From NCBI RefSeq assembly GCF_000718005.1, contig NZ_JODV01000002.1: a DNA stretch of 64,000 nucleotides. One strand, 5' to 3'. Positions 1 through 8,427 of the stretch are shown piece after piece (the stretch's first letter is position 1; the number at the start of each line of letters is the position of its first letter). Source of the stretch: Actinoalloteichus_B caeruleus (lineage in GTDB: Bacteria; Actinomycetota; Actinomycetes; Mycobacteriales; Pseudonocardiaceae). The notes beneath the pieces are model-generated. The model was given only the letters and a program-made list of their open reading frames with translations. It was not told the DNA's origin and searched no databases. The translations under genes and the position numbers were made by a program.

Positions 1-245
1 ACCGGCGCCGGCCAGAACGCCTTGATCGCCAACCAGACGAGCAGCGTGGAGTCCTTCCCACCGGAGAACAGGATCACCGGCCGGTCGAACTCACCCGCGG
101 CCTCCCGGAGGACGTGGATCGACTCCGATTCGAGCGCGTCCAGCGTGGACAGCGGGTCGGCCTCGGAACCGACTGGCGGGGCGACGGCGACCATCGGCGG
201 GGACGGGGAGTGCTGGGGTGGGGTGTGCGGCGTGACGTTGCCCAT
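1..245 (-). CDS. cysD: Sulfate adenylyltransferase subunit 2, N-terminal fragment
   Basis: Only the first 81 codons lie inside the window; the gene continues past base 1. After a Pro-rich, probably disordered N-terminus of about 30 residues the translation contains LFSGGKDS (about residues 59-66), the PP-loop that binds ATP in the ATP sulfurylase small subunit, followed by the family sequence AIKAFWPAP. CysD works with the GTPase CysN to make adenylylsulfate from sulfate and ATP in the cytoplasm. It is the last gene visible in the minus-strand sulfur operon, 97 bases after cysH, with a GAGAGG ribosome site ahead of the ATG. The N-terminal extension is longer than usual, and the second ATG (codon 18) is an alternative start. 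Confidence 0.9.
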   Translation of the reverse strand, partial: MGNVTPHTPPQHSPSPPMVAVAPPVGSEADPLSTLDALESESIHVLREAAGEFDRPVILFSGGKDSTLLVWLAIKAFWPAP

Positions 246-342
246 CGGCGCCTCTCTCACGGCGGATCGGTGGCGGTGGTGTGGAGGGGGATGCGGGGCG
301 GGCGCAGGACTGGTCGCCCGCCGGTCACGGGTCGGGGCCGTG

Positions 343-1089
343 TCAGCCGTGCAGCCCGCACTCCGTCTTCCGCAGGCCGGCCCACCGCCCGCTTCGCGGG
401 TCGGAACCGGGCGCGGGACGACTGGTGCACGGTCGACAGCCGATGGAGGGGTAGCCGGCCGCCACCAGCGGGTTGACCAGCACCTGGTGTTCGGCGGCGT
501 AGTCGGCCATGTCCTCGTCGCTCCAGAAGGCGAGGGGGTTCACCTTCACCAGGCCGTGGCGTTCGTCGAAGGTCACCAACGGCGTGTCCGCCCGCGTCGG
601 TGCCTCCACCCTCCGCACCCCGGTCACCCAGGCGCGGTAGCCGGAGAGCGTGCGGCGCAACGGTGCGACCTTCCGCAGCGCGCAGCACCGGTCGGGGTCG
701 CGGGCGAACAGGTCCGGTCCCTCGATCGCGTCCTGCTCGGACACCGTGCGCTCGGGGACCACGTCGACCACCCGCACCGGATAGGTGGTGGCCACCGCGT
801 CACGGGTGCCGATGGTCTCGGCGAAGTGGTAACCGGTGTCGAGGAAGAGGACCGCGACACCGGGCCGAGCCCGGGACGCGAGGTGGACCAACACCGCGTC
901 CTGCATGTTGGAGGCGACGATCCAGTCGTCGCCGAAGGTCCGCGCGGTCCACGCCAGGACGGTGGCGGCGTCCGCTCCGGCCAGCTCGCGGGCGCCGTGC
1001 TCGGCCAGCGCCCGCGACTCCGCCCGCCGCGCGTCCGTGTTGTCGGGGGCGGGGCCGGCTCCGTTGGCCCTCGGGCGGGTGGCGCTCAT
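343..1089 (-). CDS. cysH: Phosphoadenylyl-/adenylyl-sulfate reductase
   Basis: The product (248 residues) reduces APS or PAPS to sulfite in assimilatory sulfate reduction. It has the PP-loop-like region near residues 55-90, the pair CC135-136 in DRCCALRK, C218-x2-C221 in IGCRPCTSR, and the catalytic C-terminal KTECGLH with C244. Four cysteines in a CC...CxxC arrangement are known to bind a 4Fe-4S cluster in the APS-reducing subclass, so APS is the more likely substrate (inference). The ATG at 1089 overlaps the stop codon of the upstream zinc-ribbon gene as ATGA, indicating translational coupling. An in-frame extension further upstream would run through the neighbour and looks artefactual. Confidence 0.93.
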   Translation of the reverse strand: MSATRPRANGAGPAPDNTDARRAESRALAEHGARELAGADAATVLAWTARTFGDDWIVASNMQDAVLVHLASRARPGVAVLFLDTGYHFAETIGTRDAVATTYPVRVVDVVPERTVSEQDAIEGPDLFARDPDRCCALRKVAPLRRTLSGYRAWVTGVRRVEAPTRADTPLVTFDERHGLVKVNPLAFWSDEDMADYAAEHQVLVNPLVAAGYPSIGCRPCTSRPAPGSDPRSGRWAGLRKTECGLHG

Positions 1090-1241
1090 GGGGACACCTC
1101 CGGTAAGGCGAGGCCGAGCATGCGCACCGCGAAGACGCGCCGGCACGCGGCGCAGCGCCAGGCCCCGGCGTGGTCGGCTTCCGGGTACAGGTCCTCGTCC
1201 GCGCAGTACGGGCAGTAGTGGGGGACGGCTCGGTCGGTCAC
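1086..1241 (-). CDS. Small zinc-ribbon protein of the sulfur operon
   Basis: A 51-residue protein starting at a GTG that overlaps the sulfite reductase stop (GTGA) and ending on the cysH start (ATGA), so it is locked translationally between the two enzymes. Two CxxC pairs, C10-x2-C13 (CPYC) and C30-x2-C33 (CAAC), separated by 16 residues, form a rubredoxin/zinc-ribbon-like knuckle. I recall short proteins of this kind between sulfite reductase and cysH in other actinobacteria, but no function is known to me. A metal-binding or electron-transfer accessory role for sulfite or APS reduction is inference from position. It carries a rare TTA leucine codon at 1104-1106. Confidence 0.75.
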   Translation of the reverse strand: MTDRAVPHYCPYCADEDLYPEADHAGAWRCAACRRVFAVRMLGLALPEVSP

Positions 1242-2926
1242 GTGAGCGCCCCGGCCTCGGCCCGCTGCGCCCACCGCGCGAACCGTTCCCCCGGTTCACG
1301 CTGCTCCACGTACCGACGGACCACGCGTTCCACGTAGTCCGGCAGCTCCTCGGCGGTCACCTTCAGCCCCCGCAGCTTCCGGCCGAACCCGGCGTCCAGG
1401 CCCAGCCCACCGCCCAGGTGCACCTGGAACCCCTCGACCTGCCGGCCGTCCTCGGCCCGGACGATCTGCCCCTTGAGGCCGATGTCGGCGACCTGGGTGC
1501 GGGCGCACGCGTTCGGGCAGCCGTTGATGTTCACGGTGACCGGGTCACCGAGGTCCGATCCCACGTCGGCGAGGCGACGTTCCAACTCGGACACCAACTC
1601 CGCGGCCCGGCCCTTGGTCTCGACGATCGCGAGCTTGCAGAACTCGATGCCGGTGCACGCCATGACACCCCGCCGCCACGGCCGGTCGTCCGAACGCAGC
1701 CCGAGGGAGTCCAGATCGGACCGCAGCGCGGCCAGCTGCGCCTCGGGCACGTCGAGCACCAGGAGGTTCTGGTGCACGGTGGTGCGGACCCGGCCGGACC
1801 CGGCGCGCTCGGCCGCCTTGGCCAGCGCCACCAGGGTCGACCCGGAGACCCGCCCCGCGACGGTGGTCGCGCCCACGTAGTAGCGGCCGTCGCGTTGCCG
1901 GTGCACCCCGACGTGGTCGCGGTCCCGAACGGCCGGCGGGGGAGCGGGACCGTCGGTGAGCCGCCGGCCCAGGTACTCCTCCTCCAGCACCTGCCGGAAC
2001 CGTTCGGCACCCCAGTCGGCGACGAGGAACTTCAGGCGCGCCCGGTGCCGCAGCCGCCGGTAGCCGTAGTCGCGGAAGATCCGCACGACGCCGTGCCACA
2101 CGTCCGGGACGTCGTCGAGGGGGACCCACGCCCCCAGTCGCACCGCCAGCCGGGGGTTGGTGGACAGCCCACCGCCGACCCACACGTCGAACCCCGGGCC
2201 GTGTTCGGGGTGGTCGACACCGACGAAGGACACGCAGTTGGTCTCGTGCACCACGTCCTGGCGGGGGGACCCGGACACCGCCGACTTGAACTTGCGGGGC
2301 AGGTTGGACAGCTCGGGGTCACCGATGTAGCGGCGGGTGATCTCCTCGATGGCGGGAGTGCCGTCGACGATCTCGTCCTCGGCGATCCCGGCCACCGGGG
2401 AGCCCAGCACCACCCGGGGGCAGTCCCCGCACGCCTCGGTGGTCGACAGCCCCACGGCCTCCAGCTCCCGCCAGATGGCCGGTACGTCCTCGATGCGCAC
2501 CCAGTGGAGCTGGACGTTCTGCCGGTCGGTGATGTCGGCGGTGTCCCGCGCGTAGGTCTGGGACACCTCCCCGATGACGCGGAGCTGTTCCGTCGTCAGC
2601 GCTCCGCCGTCGATCCTGACCCGGAGCATGAAGTACTCGTCGTCGAGTTCCTCCGGGGCCAGCACGGCCGTGCGCCCGCCGTCGATCCCGGGGCGGCGCT
2701 GGGTGTACAGGCCCCACCAGCGGAACCTGCCGCGCAGGTCCGCCGGGTCGATGCTGGCGAACCCGCCGGCGGCGTACCGGGACTCGATGCGGGAGCGCAC
2801 GTTCAGCGGGTTGTCGTCCTTCTTGGACCGCTCGTTGGGGTTGAGCGGCTCCCGGTACCCCAGGGCCCACTGCCCTTCACCACGACGACGTGGGGGCGTG
2901 CTCGTCGCCTCGGGTGGGGAAACCAT
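1238..2926 (-). CDS. sir: Ferredoxin-dependent nitrite/sulfite reductase
   Basis: The 562-residue length and two-fold repeated ferrodoxin-like/haem-binding halves fit the assimilatory nitrite/sulfite reductase family. Four cysteines bind the coupled 4Fe-4S-sirohaem centre: C424 and C430 in ACTGIEFCKLA, and C470 and C474 in GCPNACAR. With cysH and cysD adjacent, six-electron reduction of sulfite to sulfide is the likely reaction rather than nitrite reduction. The ATG at 2926 has GGAGG six bases upstream. It is the first enzyme gene of the operon; the leader peptide at 3050-3136 lies 123 bases before it, so cysteine-responsive attenuation is plausible (inference). Confidence 0.92.
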   Translation of the reverse strand: MVSPPEATSTPPRRRGEGQWALGYREPLNPNERSKKDDNPLNVRSRIESRYAAGGFASIDPADLRGRFRWWGLYTQRRPGIDGGRTAVLAPEELDDEYFMLRVRIDGGALTTEQLRVIGEVSQTYARDTADITDRQNVQLHWVRIEDVPAIWRELEAVGLSTTEACGDCPRVVLGSPVAGIAEDEIVDGTPAIEEITRRYIGDPELSNLPRKFKSAVSGSPRQDVVHETNCVSFVGVDHPEHGPGFDVWVGGGLSTNPRLAVRLGAWVPLDDVPDVWHGVVRIFRDYGYRRLRHRARLKFLVADWGAERFRQVLEEEYLGRRLTDGPAPPPAVRDRDHVGVHRQRDGRYYVGATTVAGRVSGSTLVALAKAAERAGSGRVRTTVHQNLLVLDVPEAQLAALRSDLDSLGLRSDDRPWRRGVMACTGIEFCKLAIVETKGRAAELVSELERRLADVGSDLGDPVTVNINGCPNACARTQVADIGLKGQIVRAEDGRQVEGFQVHLGGGLGLDAGFGRKLRGLKVTAEELPDYVERVVRRYVEQREPGERFARWAQRAEAGALT

Positions 2927-3049
2927 GCGTGACCTCCGACGTTCGGACGGTGCGCGCGGGGTGCGGTGGCCGACGCCCGGGAGACGGGCGGAGGGAGGAC
3001 CAGCCGACGCACCCGGCGCCTGCTGGTGGAAGAGGAGAGCGGCGCGGGT

Positions 3050-3136
3050 CTAGCGGCCGGGACGGCACAGTGCGCTGGCGACGCGCTTGTAGTCGACGTG
3101 ACGTCGAGCTACCAGTCGCATACGCAGTGCGGTCAT
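3050..3136 (-). CDS. Cysteine-containing leader peptide upstream of the sulfur operon
   Basis: A short reading frame ahead of the sulfite reductase gene encodes 28 residues from the ATG at 3136, or 23 from the internal ATG at 3121 (MRLVARRHVDYKRV...), ending ALCRPGR and a TAG stop. The RRHVDY core and the terminal Ala-Leu-Cys-Arg match, from memory, a family of short actinobacterial leader peptides found before sulfur-assimilation and transport genes. The single Cys codon close to the stop suggests ribosome stalling at low charged Cys-tRNA as a regulatory switch; this is inference. The Shine-Dalgarno match is weak for both starts, and the inner ATG gives the more typical length. Confidence 0.72.
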   Translation of the reverse strand: MTALRMRLVARRHVDYKRVASALCRPGR

Positions 3137-3368
3137 GGCTTCGAGCCTGCCACGGGCGTGAACCCCGGTCCACCCCCGACCGCATGGTGGGAAACGGCGG
3201 CGGTGACGGTCCTCCCGTGGTCGTGGGGGTGGGATCCGGTCGGCGCCTCGGGGCCACCACCGGGCGGGGCGGCGTGGACCCGGTCACGTGGAGAGCCCGC
3301 CCACGACCGCGGGGAGCGGTCCTCCACCGCCCGTCTGGTCGTCGACGGCGCGGTGGAACACTGCGGAG

Positions 3369-4595
3369 GTGCCCTCGACCCTGCCCGACGGTGAGCCGGT
3401 CCCCTCGGACGGTTCCCTGCCCCCGGAAGCGCTGTCCACCTTCGGACGGCGGCCCTTCGGTGTCTACGTCCACGTCCCGTTCTGCGCCACCCGGTGCGGC
3501 TACTGCGACTTCAACACCTACACCCCCGGCGAGCTGGGCGGGGCGGCATCCCCCGACTCCTGGGCGGAGGCGGCGCGCCGGGAACTGGAACTCGCGGCCA
3601 CCGTCCTCGGCGACGGACGGCCCGTCGACACGGTCTTCGTCGGAGGGGGCACCCCCTCCCTGTTGGGCGCGGACCGCCTGGTCGAGGTGCTGGGCTGGAT
3701 CCGCGACACCCTCGGGCTCGCCCCGGACGCGGAGGTGACCACCGAGGCGAACCCGGAGTCCACCTCTCCCCGGTTCTTCGAGACCCTCCGCGCCGGCGGG
3801 TACACCCGGGTTTCGCTGGGCATGCAGTCCGCCGCCCGGCACGTGCTCGCCGTCCTGGACCGCCAGCATTCGCCGGGGCGGGCCGCCGCCTCGGCGAGGG
3901 AAGCCCGGGCGGCGGGGTTCGAGCACGTCAACCTCGATCTCATCTACGGAACGCCCGGCGAGACCGATCAGGACCTGCTGGCGTCGCTGGACACGGTCGT
4001 CGAGGCCGGTGTTGACCACGTCTCGGCCTACGCGCTCATCGTCGAGGACGGGACGGCCCTGGCCAGGAGGGTGCGGCGCGGGGACCTGCCCGCCCCGGAC
4101 GACGACGTGCTCGCCGCCCGCTACGAACTCCTCGACGACACCCTGGGCCGAGCCGGGTTCGGCTGGTACGAGGTGTCCAACTGGGCGCTGACCTCAGCCG
4201 GACCGGGGGCGCGGTGCCGGCACAACCTCGGCTACTGGACGGGGGGCGACTGGTGGGGAGTCGGCCCGGGCGCCCACAGCCACGTCGGCGGGGTGCGGTG
4301 GTGGAACGTCAAGCACCCGGCCCGCTACGCGGGTCTCCTCACCCAGGGACGCACCCCCGCCGCCGGGCGGGAGGTCCTGGCGGAGGCGGACCAGCTGGTG
4401 GAGCGGGTGTTGCTGGAGCTGCGGGTCGTCGACGGGCTCCCCGTGGAGGTGCTGGCCGGGTCGGCGCGCGCCGAGGCCGAGGCCGCGGCCTCGGAGGGGC
4501 TGCTCGACCCGGCGGCGCTGCGGTCGGGACGGGCGGTGCTGACCAGGAGGGGGCGGCTCCTCGCCGACGGCGTGGTCCGCCGACTGGTCGCCTGA
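3369..4595 (+). CDS. hemW: Radical SAM haem chaperone / coproporphyrinogen dehydrogenase-like protein HemW
   Basis: A radical-SAM protein of 408 residues from the GTG at 3369. The cluster motif C39-x3-C43-x2-C46 (FCATRCGYCDF) is followed by VFVGGGTPSLL, the SAM-binding GGGTP signature, and by NLDLIYGTPGET, both diagnostic of the HemW/HemN family. HemW proteins bind haem and act as haem chaperones rather than coproporphyrinogen oxidases. A longer in-frame start at 3288 exists; I prefer 3369 because its N-terminus (PDGEP...DGSLP) matches actinobacterial homologues and GCGGAG is immediately upstream. The gene precedes hrcA-dnaJ, a common order in Gram-positives. Confidence 0.9.
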   Translation: MPSTLPDGEPVPSDGSLPPEALSTFGRRPFGVYVHVPFCATRCGYCDFNTYTPGELGGAASPDSWAEAARRELELAATVLGDGRPVDTVFVGGGTPSLLGADRLVEVLGWIRDTLGLAPDAEVTTEANPESTSPRFFETLRAGGYTRVSLGMQSAARHVLAVLDRQHSPGRAAASAREARAAGFEHVNLDLIYGTPGETDQDLLASLDTVVEAGVDHVSAYALIVEDGTALARRVRRGDLPAPDDDVLAARYELLDDTLGRAGFGWYEVSNWALTSAGPGARCRHNLGYWTGGDWWGVGPGAHSHVGGVRWWNVKHPARYAGLLTQGRTPAAGREVLAEADQLVERVLLELRVVDGLPVEVLAGSARAEAEAAASEGLLDPAALRSGRAVLTRRGRLLADGVVRRLVA

Positions 4596-4765
4596 CCGCC
4601 TGTCACCCGGTACCGGTACCGTCGCCGGGCGTCACGATCGAGCCGCGGCCGAGGAAGGCTGACCTCACGGTCCCCTGACACCACTAAACTTGGATCAGGC
4701 GCGCCCCGGCCACCGGGTCGGCGGTGTCGTCTACCCAGGCATCCGGACGAGGTGGGAGGCACCTG

Positions 4766-5791
4766 ATGGCGACCGCGGAGGAACGCCGATTCGAGGTGCT
4801 GCGCGCGATCGTCGCCGACTACGTCTCCACCCACGAACCGGTCGGTTCCAAGGCGATCGTCGACCGGCACAACCTCGGCGTCTCCAGCGCGACCGTGCGC
4901 AACGACATGGCCGCGTTGGAGGAGGACGGGCTGATCACCCAGCCGCACACCAGCGCTGGCCGGGTCCCGACGGACAAGGGCTACCGCCTGTTCGTCGACC
5001 GGCTCAGCGAGGTGAAGCCGCTGTCGCGGGCGGAGCGGCGGGCCATCCGCAGCTTCCTGGACGGCGCGCTCGACCTCGACGACGTCCTGCGGCGCAGCGT
5101 GCGGTTGCTCGCCCAGCTGACCAGGCAGGTCGCCGTCGTGCAGTACCCGACGCTCACGCGGTCGACGGTGCGGCACCTGGAGGTCGTGCCGATCACCTCG
5201 GCGCGGCTGATGTTGGTGCTCATCACCGACACCGGCCGGGTCGACCAGCGGATGGTCGACCTCGCCGACGTCATCGGCGAGGACGACGTCGGCAGGTTGC
5301 GCACCATCCTGAACTCCGCGATGGTCGGGCAACGCCTGCCCGAGGCGTCCGCGAAGGTCGCCGAGCTGCCCGAGCAGGCCCCCGCCGAACTGCGGGACTC
5401 GGTGCTGCGGGTGTGCGGGGTGCTGATCGAGTCGTTGGTGGAGCACCCGGAGGAGCGGCTCGTGCTGGGTGGCACGGCGAACCTCACCCGCAACATCACC
5501 GACTTCCCCGGTTCGCTGCGCCAGGTGCTGGAGGCGCTGGAGGAACAGGTCGTCGTGCTCAAGCTCCTCGCCACGGCCCGCGACTCCGGCACCGTGACGG
5601 TGCGCATCGGCGGGGAGAACGAGGCACGGGAGATGCGGGACACCTCGGTGATCTCGGTGGGCTACGGGGTGCACGACATGGTGTTGGGCGGGATGGGGGT
5701 GGTCGGCCCCACCCGGATGGATTATGCGGGGACGATGGCGGCGGTCCGCGCGGTCGCCACCTACGTGGGGGAGATACTCGCTGGACGCTGA
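4766..5791 (+). CDS. hrcA: Heat-inducible transcription repressor HrcA
   Basis: 341 residues beginning at an ATG with GGGAGG eight bases upstream. The N-terminal winged helix contains GVSSATVRNDMAALE, the HrcA recognition-helix region, followed by the TSAGRVPTDKGYR signature. The C-terminal GAF-like dimerisation part ends with LGGMGVVGPTRMDY. HrcA represses chaperone genes by binding CIRCE elements. No canonical CIRCE inverted repeat is visible in front of this gene. It sits 205 bases upstream of dnaJ, the classical hrcA-dnaJ2 pairing of actinobacteria. A possible -10 TAAACT lies at about 4684-4689. Confidence 0.95.
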   Translation: MATAEERRFEVLRAIVADYVSTHEPVGSKAIVDRHNLGVSSATVRNDMAALEEDGLITQPHTSAGRVPTDKGYRLFVDRLSEVKPLSRAERRAIRSFLDGALDLDDVLRRSVRLLAQLTRQVAVVQYPTLTRSTVRHLEVVPITSARLMLVLITDTGRVDQRMVDLADVIGEDDVGRLRTILNSAMVGQRLPEASAKVAELPEQAPAELRDSVLRVCGVLIESLVEHPEERLVLGGTANLTRNITDFPGSLRQVLEALEEQVVVLKLLATARDSGTVTVRIGGENEAREMRDTSVISVGYGVHDMVLGGMGVVGPTRMDYAGTMAAVRAVATYVGEILAGR

Positions 5792-5996
5792 CCACCTCCG
5801 GCCGTGGGACAGACCAGGGCCGGACGTGGAACATGGACGGGAACCCCATCGAACGGGCAGTGGCCGACCCGCCCGGTGCGACCCGAGGAGCGGGTGCCAC
5901 TGCCGGCAACCGAGGTGCGCGCCGTGGGGGCGCGCGAACCGAGCGAGAGCGCGGCAGCCGCGGGTGGCGGCGGCTGCGACAGGAGGACTGGAGAAG

Positions 5997-7169
5997 GTGG
6001 CCAAGGACTACTACGGCTTGCTCGGAGTGAGCCGGGACGCCACGCCGGACCAGCTCAAGCGGGCCTACCGCAAGCTGGCCAGGGAACTGCACCCCGACGT
6101 CAACCCGGATGCGGACGCCCAGCAGCGCTTCCGGGAGGTGACCGCCGCCTACGAGGTGCTGTCGGACCCGCAGAAGCGCAAGATCGTCGACCTGGGCGGT
6201 GACCCGCTCGCCAACGGCGGCGGTGGTGGCGGTCGGGGAGCGTCCGACCCGTTCGCCGGGTTCGGGCTCGGCGACATCATGGACGCCTTCTTCGGTGGTG
6301 GCGGCCCGGGCGGCGGAGGACGCGGCCCCCGCAGCCGGGTGCAGCCCGGCAAGGACGCCCTGCTCCGGCTGGAGCTCACGCTGGAGGAGTGCGCCAGCGG
6401 CATCAGCAAGGAGATCGCCGTCGACACGGCGATCGTCTGCGACCTGTGCCACGGGACCGGCTGCCAGAACGACTCCGTACCGGAGATGTGCGACACGTGC
6501 GGCGGTCGCGGCGAGGTCCAGTCCGTGCAGCGGTCGTTCCTCGGCCAGGTCGTCACGGCGCGGCCCTGCCCCACCTGCAAGGGGTACGGCGAGGTCATCC
6601 CCGACCCCTGCCGCCGCTGCGACGGTGAGGGCCGGGTCCGCGCCCGCCGCGAGATCACCGTGAAGATCCCCGCCGGTGTCGGGGACGGCATGCGGGTGCG
6701 CCTGAGCAACCAGGGGGAGGTCGGCGTGGGCGGCGGCCCGGCCGGTGACCTCTACGTCGAGGTCGTCGAGCTACCCCACGAGGTCTTCGTGCGCGAGGGC
6801 GCGGAGCTGCACTGCACGTTGTCGATCCCGATGACGGCTGCCGCCCTCGGAACGGTCATCCCGTTGGAGACCCTGCACGGCGCCGAGGAGATCCGCGTCG
6901 AACCCGGCACCCAGTCGGGCACCGAGGTGCTGCTCAGCGGGCGTGGCATGCCCAAGCTGCGCCCGAACGGGCGCACCGCCGGCACCGGTGACCTGCACGT
7001 CCACCTGGAGGTCGCGGTGCCCACCCGGCTCGACAGCCGGCAGACGGAACTGCTCCGGGAGCTGGCCGCGCTGCGCGGTGAGGAACAGGAGGACCTGGCC
7101 GCCGCCCACACCAACGGCAGGAGCGGCGGGCTCTTCTCCCGGCTGCGCGACTCGTTCGGTCACCGCTGA
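5997..7169 (+). CDS. dnaJ: Chaperone protein DnaJ (DnaJ2 type)
   Basis: 390 residues from a GTG preceded by GGAGAAG. It shows the J domain (1-65) with HPD at 32-34, a Gly-rich stretch (about 70-115), four CxxCxGxG-type zinc-finger repeats (CDLCHGTG, CDTCGGRG, CPTCKGYG, CRRCDGEG) and the C-terminal substrate-binding domains. Type I DnaJ stimulates DnaK ATPase and delivers unfolded clients. Linkage to hrcA identifies it as the DnaJ2 paralogue; the copy linked to dnaK-grpE would lie elsewhere. It is followed one base later by rsmE. Confidence 0.95.
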   Translation: MAKDYYGLLGVSRDATPDQLKRAYRKLARELHPDVNPDADAQQRFREVTAAYEVLSDPQKRKIVDLGGDPLANGGGGGGRGASDPFAGFGLGDIMDAFFGGGGPGGGGRGPRSRVQPGKDALLRLELTLEECASGISKEIAVDTAIVCDLCHGTGCQNDSVPEMCDTCGGRGEVQSVQRSFLGQVVTARPCPTCKGYGEVIPDPCRRCDGEGRVRARREITVKIPAGVGDGMRVRLSNQGEVGVGGGPAGDLYVEVVELPHEVFVREGAELHCTLSIPMTAAALGTVIPLETLHGAEEIRVEPGTQSGTEVLLSGRGMPKLRPNGRTAGTGDLHVHLEVAVPTRLDSRQTELLRELAALRGEEQEDLAAAHTNGRSGGLFSRLRDSFGHR

Positions 7170-7170
7170 G

Positions 7171-7926
7171 GTGCGGGACCGGGACCGCCGCACGGCCGGG
7201 CTCCCCGTCTTCCTCGTCGACGGGCTGCCCGAGGCCGGCGAGGTGGACCTGACCGGCGAGGAGGGGCGGCACGCGTCGACCGTGCGGCGGCTGCGGGCGG
7301 GGGAGGAGCTGCTGCTCGGCGACGGAGCGGGCGGCCGGGCCCGCTGCCGGGTGACCTCGCTCGGCCGGGGTGAACTGCGCGCGGAGGTCCTAGAGCACTG
7401 GTTCGAACCCGCTCCGGCGCTGCGGGTGACCCTCGCGCAGGCGTTGGTCAAGGGCGACCGGGGCGAGCTGGCGGTCGAACTCGCCACCGAGGCCGGTGTC
7501 GACGCGGTCGTGCCGTGGCGGGCCGAGCGGTGCGTGGCGAAGTGGGAGGACGGCCCGCGTGGCGCGAAGGGGCTGACCCGCTGGCGGTCGTCGGCCCGGT
7601 CCGCGGCGAAACAGGCCCGGCGGGCCTGGCTGCCGGCGGTCGAGGAGCCGCTGGGCCTGAGCGGGCTCGCCGCTCGGGTGGCCTCCGCCGACCTCGCGCT
7701 GGTCCTCCACGAGGTCGCCGACCAGCCCCTGCCAGCCGTGCCCCTCCCCGCCTCCGGGGAGGTGCTGCTGGTCGTCGGCCCGGAGGGCGGGATCACCGAC
7801 CGCGAGTTGGCCGCGCTCACCGAGGGTGGGGCGGTCCCGGTGCGCATGGGGCGCACCGTGCTCCGCGCCTCCACCGCCGGGGTGGTGGCGCTGGGTGCGC
7901 TGGGCGCGCTGACCGGCCGGTGGTGA
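7171..7926 (+). CDS. rsmE: 16S rRNA (uracil1498-N3)-methyltransferase RsmE
   Basis: 251 residues. The N-terminal PUA-like part contains GRHASTVRRLRAGEEL and the C-terminal SPOUT knot has VVGPEGGITDRE and RMGRTVLRASTA, the SAM-binding loops characteristic of RsmE. It methylates U1498 of 16S rRNA. The GTG at 7171 starts one base after the dnaJ stop, so the two genes are probably translationally coupled, the usual dnaJ-rsmE arrangement. Confidence 0.92.
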   Translation: MRDRDRRTAGLPVFLVDGLPEAGEVDLTGEEGRHASTVRRLRAGEELLLGDGAGGRARCRVTSLGRGELRAEVLEHWFEPAPALRVTLAQALVKGDRGELAVELATEAGVDAVVPWRAERCVAKWEDGPRGAKGLTRWRSSARSAAKQARRAWLPAVEEPLGLSGLAARVASADLALVLHEVADQPLPAVPLPASGEVLLVVGPEGGITDRELAALTEGGAVPVRMGRTVLRASTAGVVALGALGALTGRW

Positions 7927-7965
7927 CGTGACCCGGATCTGATCGTGAAGCATTAGCCTGGGGCC

Positions 7966-8349
7966 ATGAGTGAAGCGGAAGCGGACTGCCTGTTCTGCCG
8001 TGTCGTCGCCGGTGAGCTGCCGAGCACGATCGTGCGGGAGACCGACACCGTGGTGGCGTTCCGGGACATCAACCCGCAGGCGCCCACCCATGTGCTCGTG
8101 ATCCCGAGGGCCCACTACGCGGACGCCGCCGAGGTGGGGCGCGAGGAGCCGTCGCTGTTGGTGGACATGCTCAACGTCGCGGCCGGGGTCGCCGAGGAGG
8201 AGGGGCTGACCGGCACGGGCTACCGGACGTTGTTCAACACCGGTGCCGACGCGGGTCAGACCGTCTTCCACGCCCACCTGCACCTGCTCGGCGGTGAGCC
8301 GCTCGGCGGCCTCGTGGGAGGCGTGCTCAAGGCTCCCTCGGACGCGTGA
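7966..8349 (+). CDS. HIT family protein (histidine triad nucleotide-binding)
   Basis: A 127-residue protein with the N-terminal CLFCRVVAGE zinc/cap motif and the catalytic histidine triad in VFHAHLHLLGG near residues 98-108. HINT-type members hydrolyse purine nucleoside phosphoramidates and act on adenylylated compounds. It lies 39 bases after rsmE and before phoH, its usual neighbourhood in actinobacteria. The ATG at 7966 is supported by the first-residue match to the family (MSEADCLFC-like). Confidence 0.92.
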   Translation: MSEAEADCLFCRVVAGELPSTIVRETDTVVAFRDINPQAPTHVLVIPRAHYADAAEVGREEPSLLVDMLNVAAGVAEEEGLTGTGYRTLFNTGADAGQTVFHAHLHLLGGEPLGGLVGGVLKAPSDA

Positions 8350-8427
8350 CGAGGGAGCACGTCCCGTCACCCCGTGCGCGGGTAGTCGAATCAACAGTGC
8401 GTCCCGGCGCCCGGGCCAGCTAGCATC

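Noticed and set aside
3288..3368. Upstream start for hemW
   Set aside because: The extra 27 residues are unlike family N-termini and lack a ribosome site.
4596..4765. CIRCE operator before hrcA
   Set aside because: The TTAGCACTC-N9-GAGTGCTAA inverted repeat was looked for and is not there.
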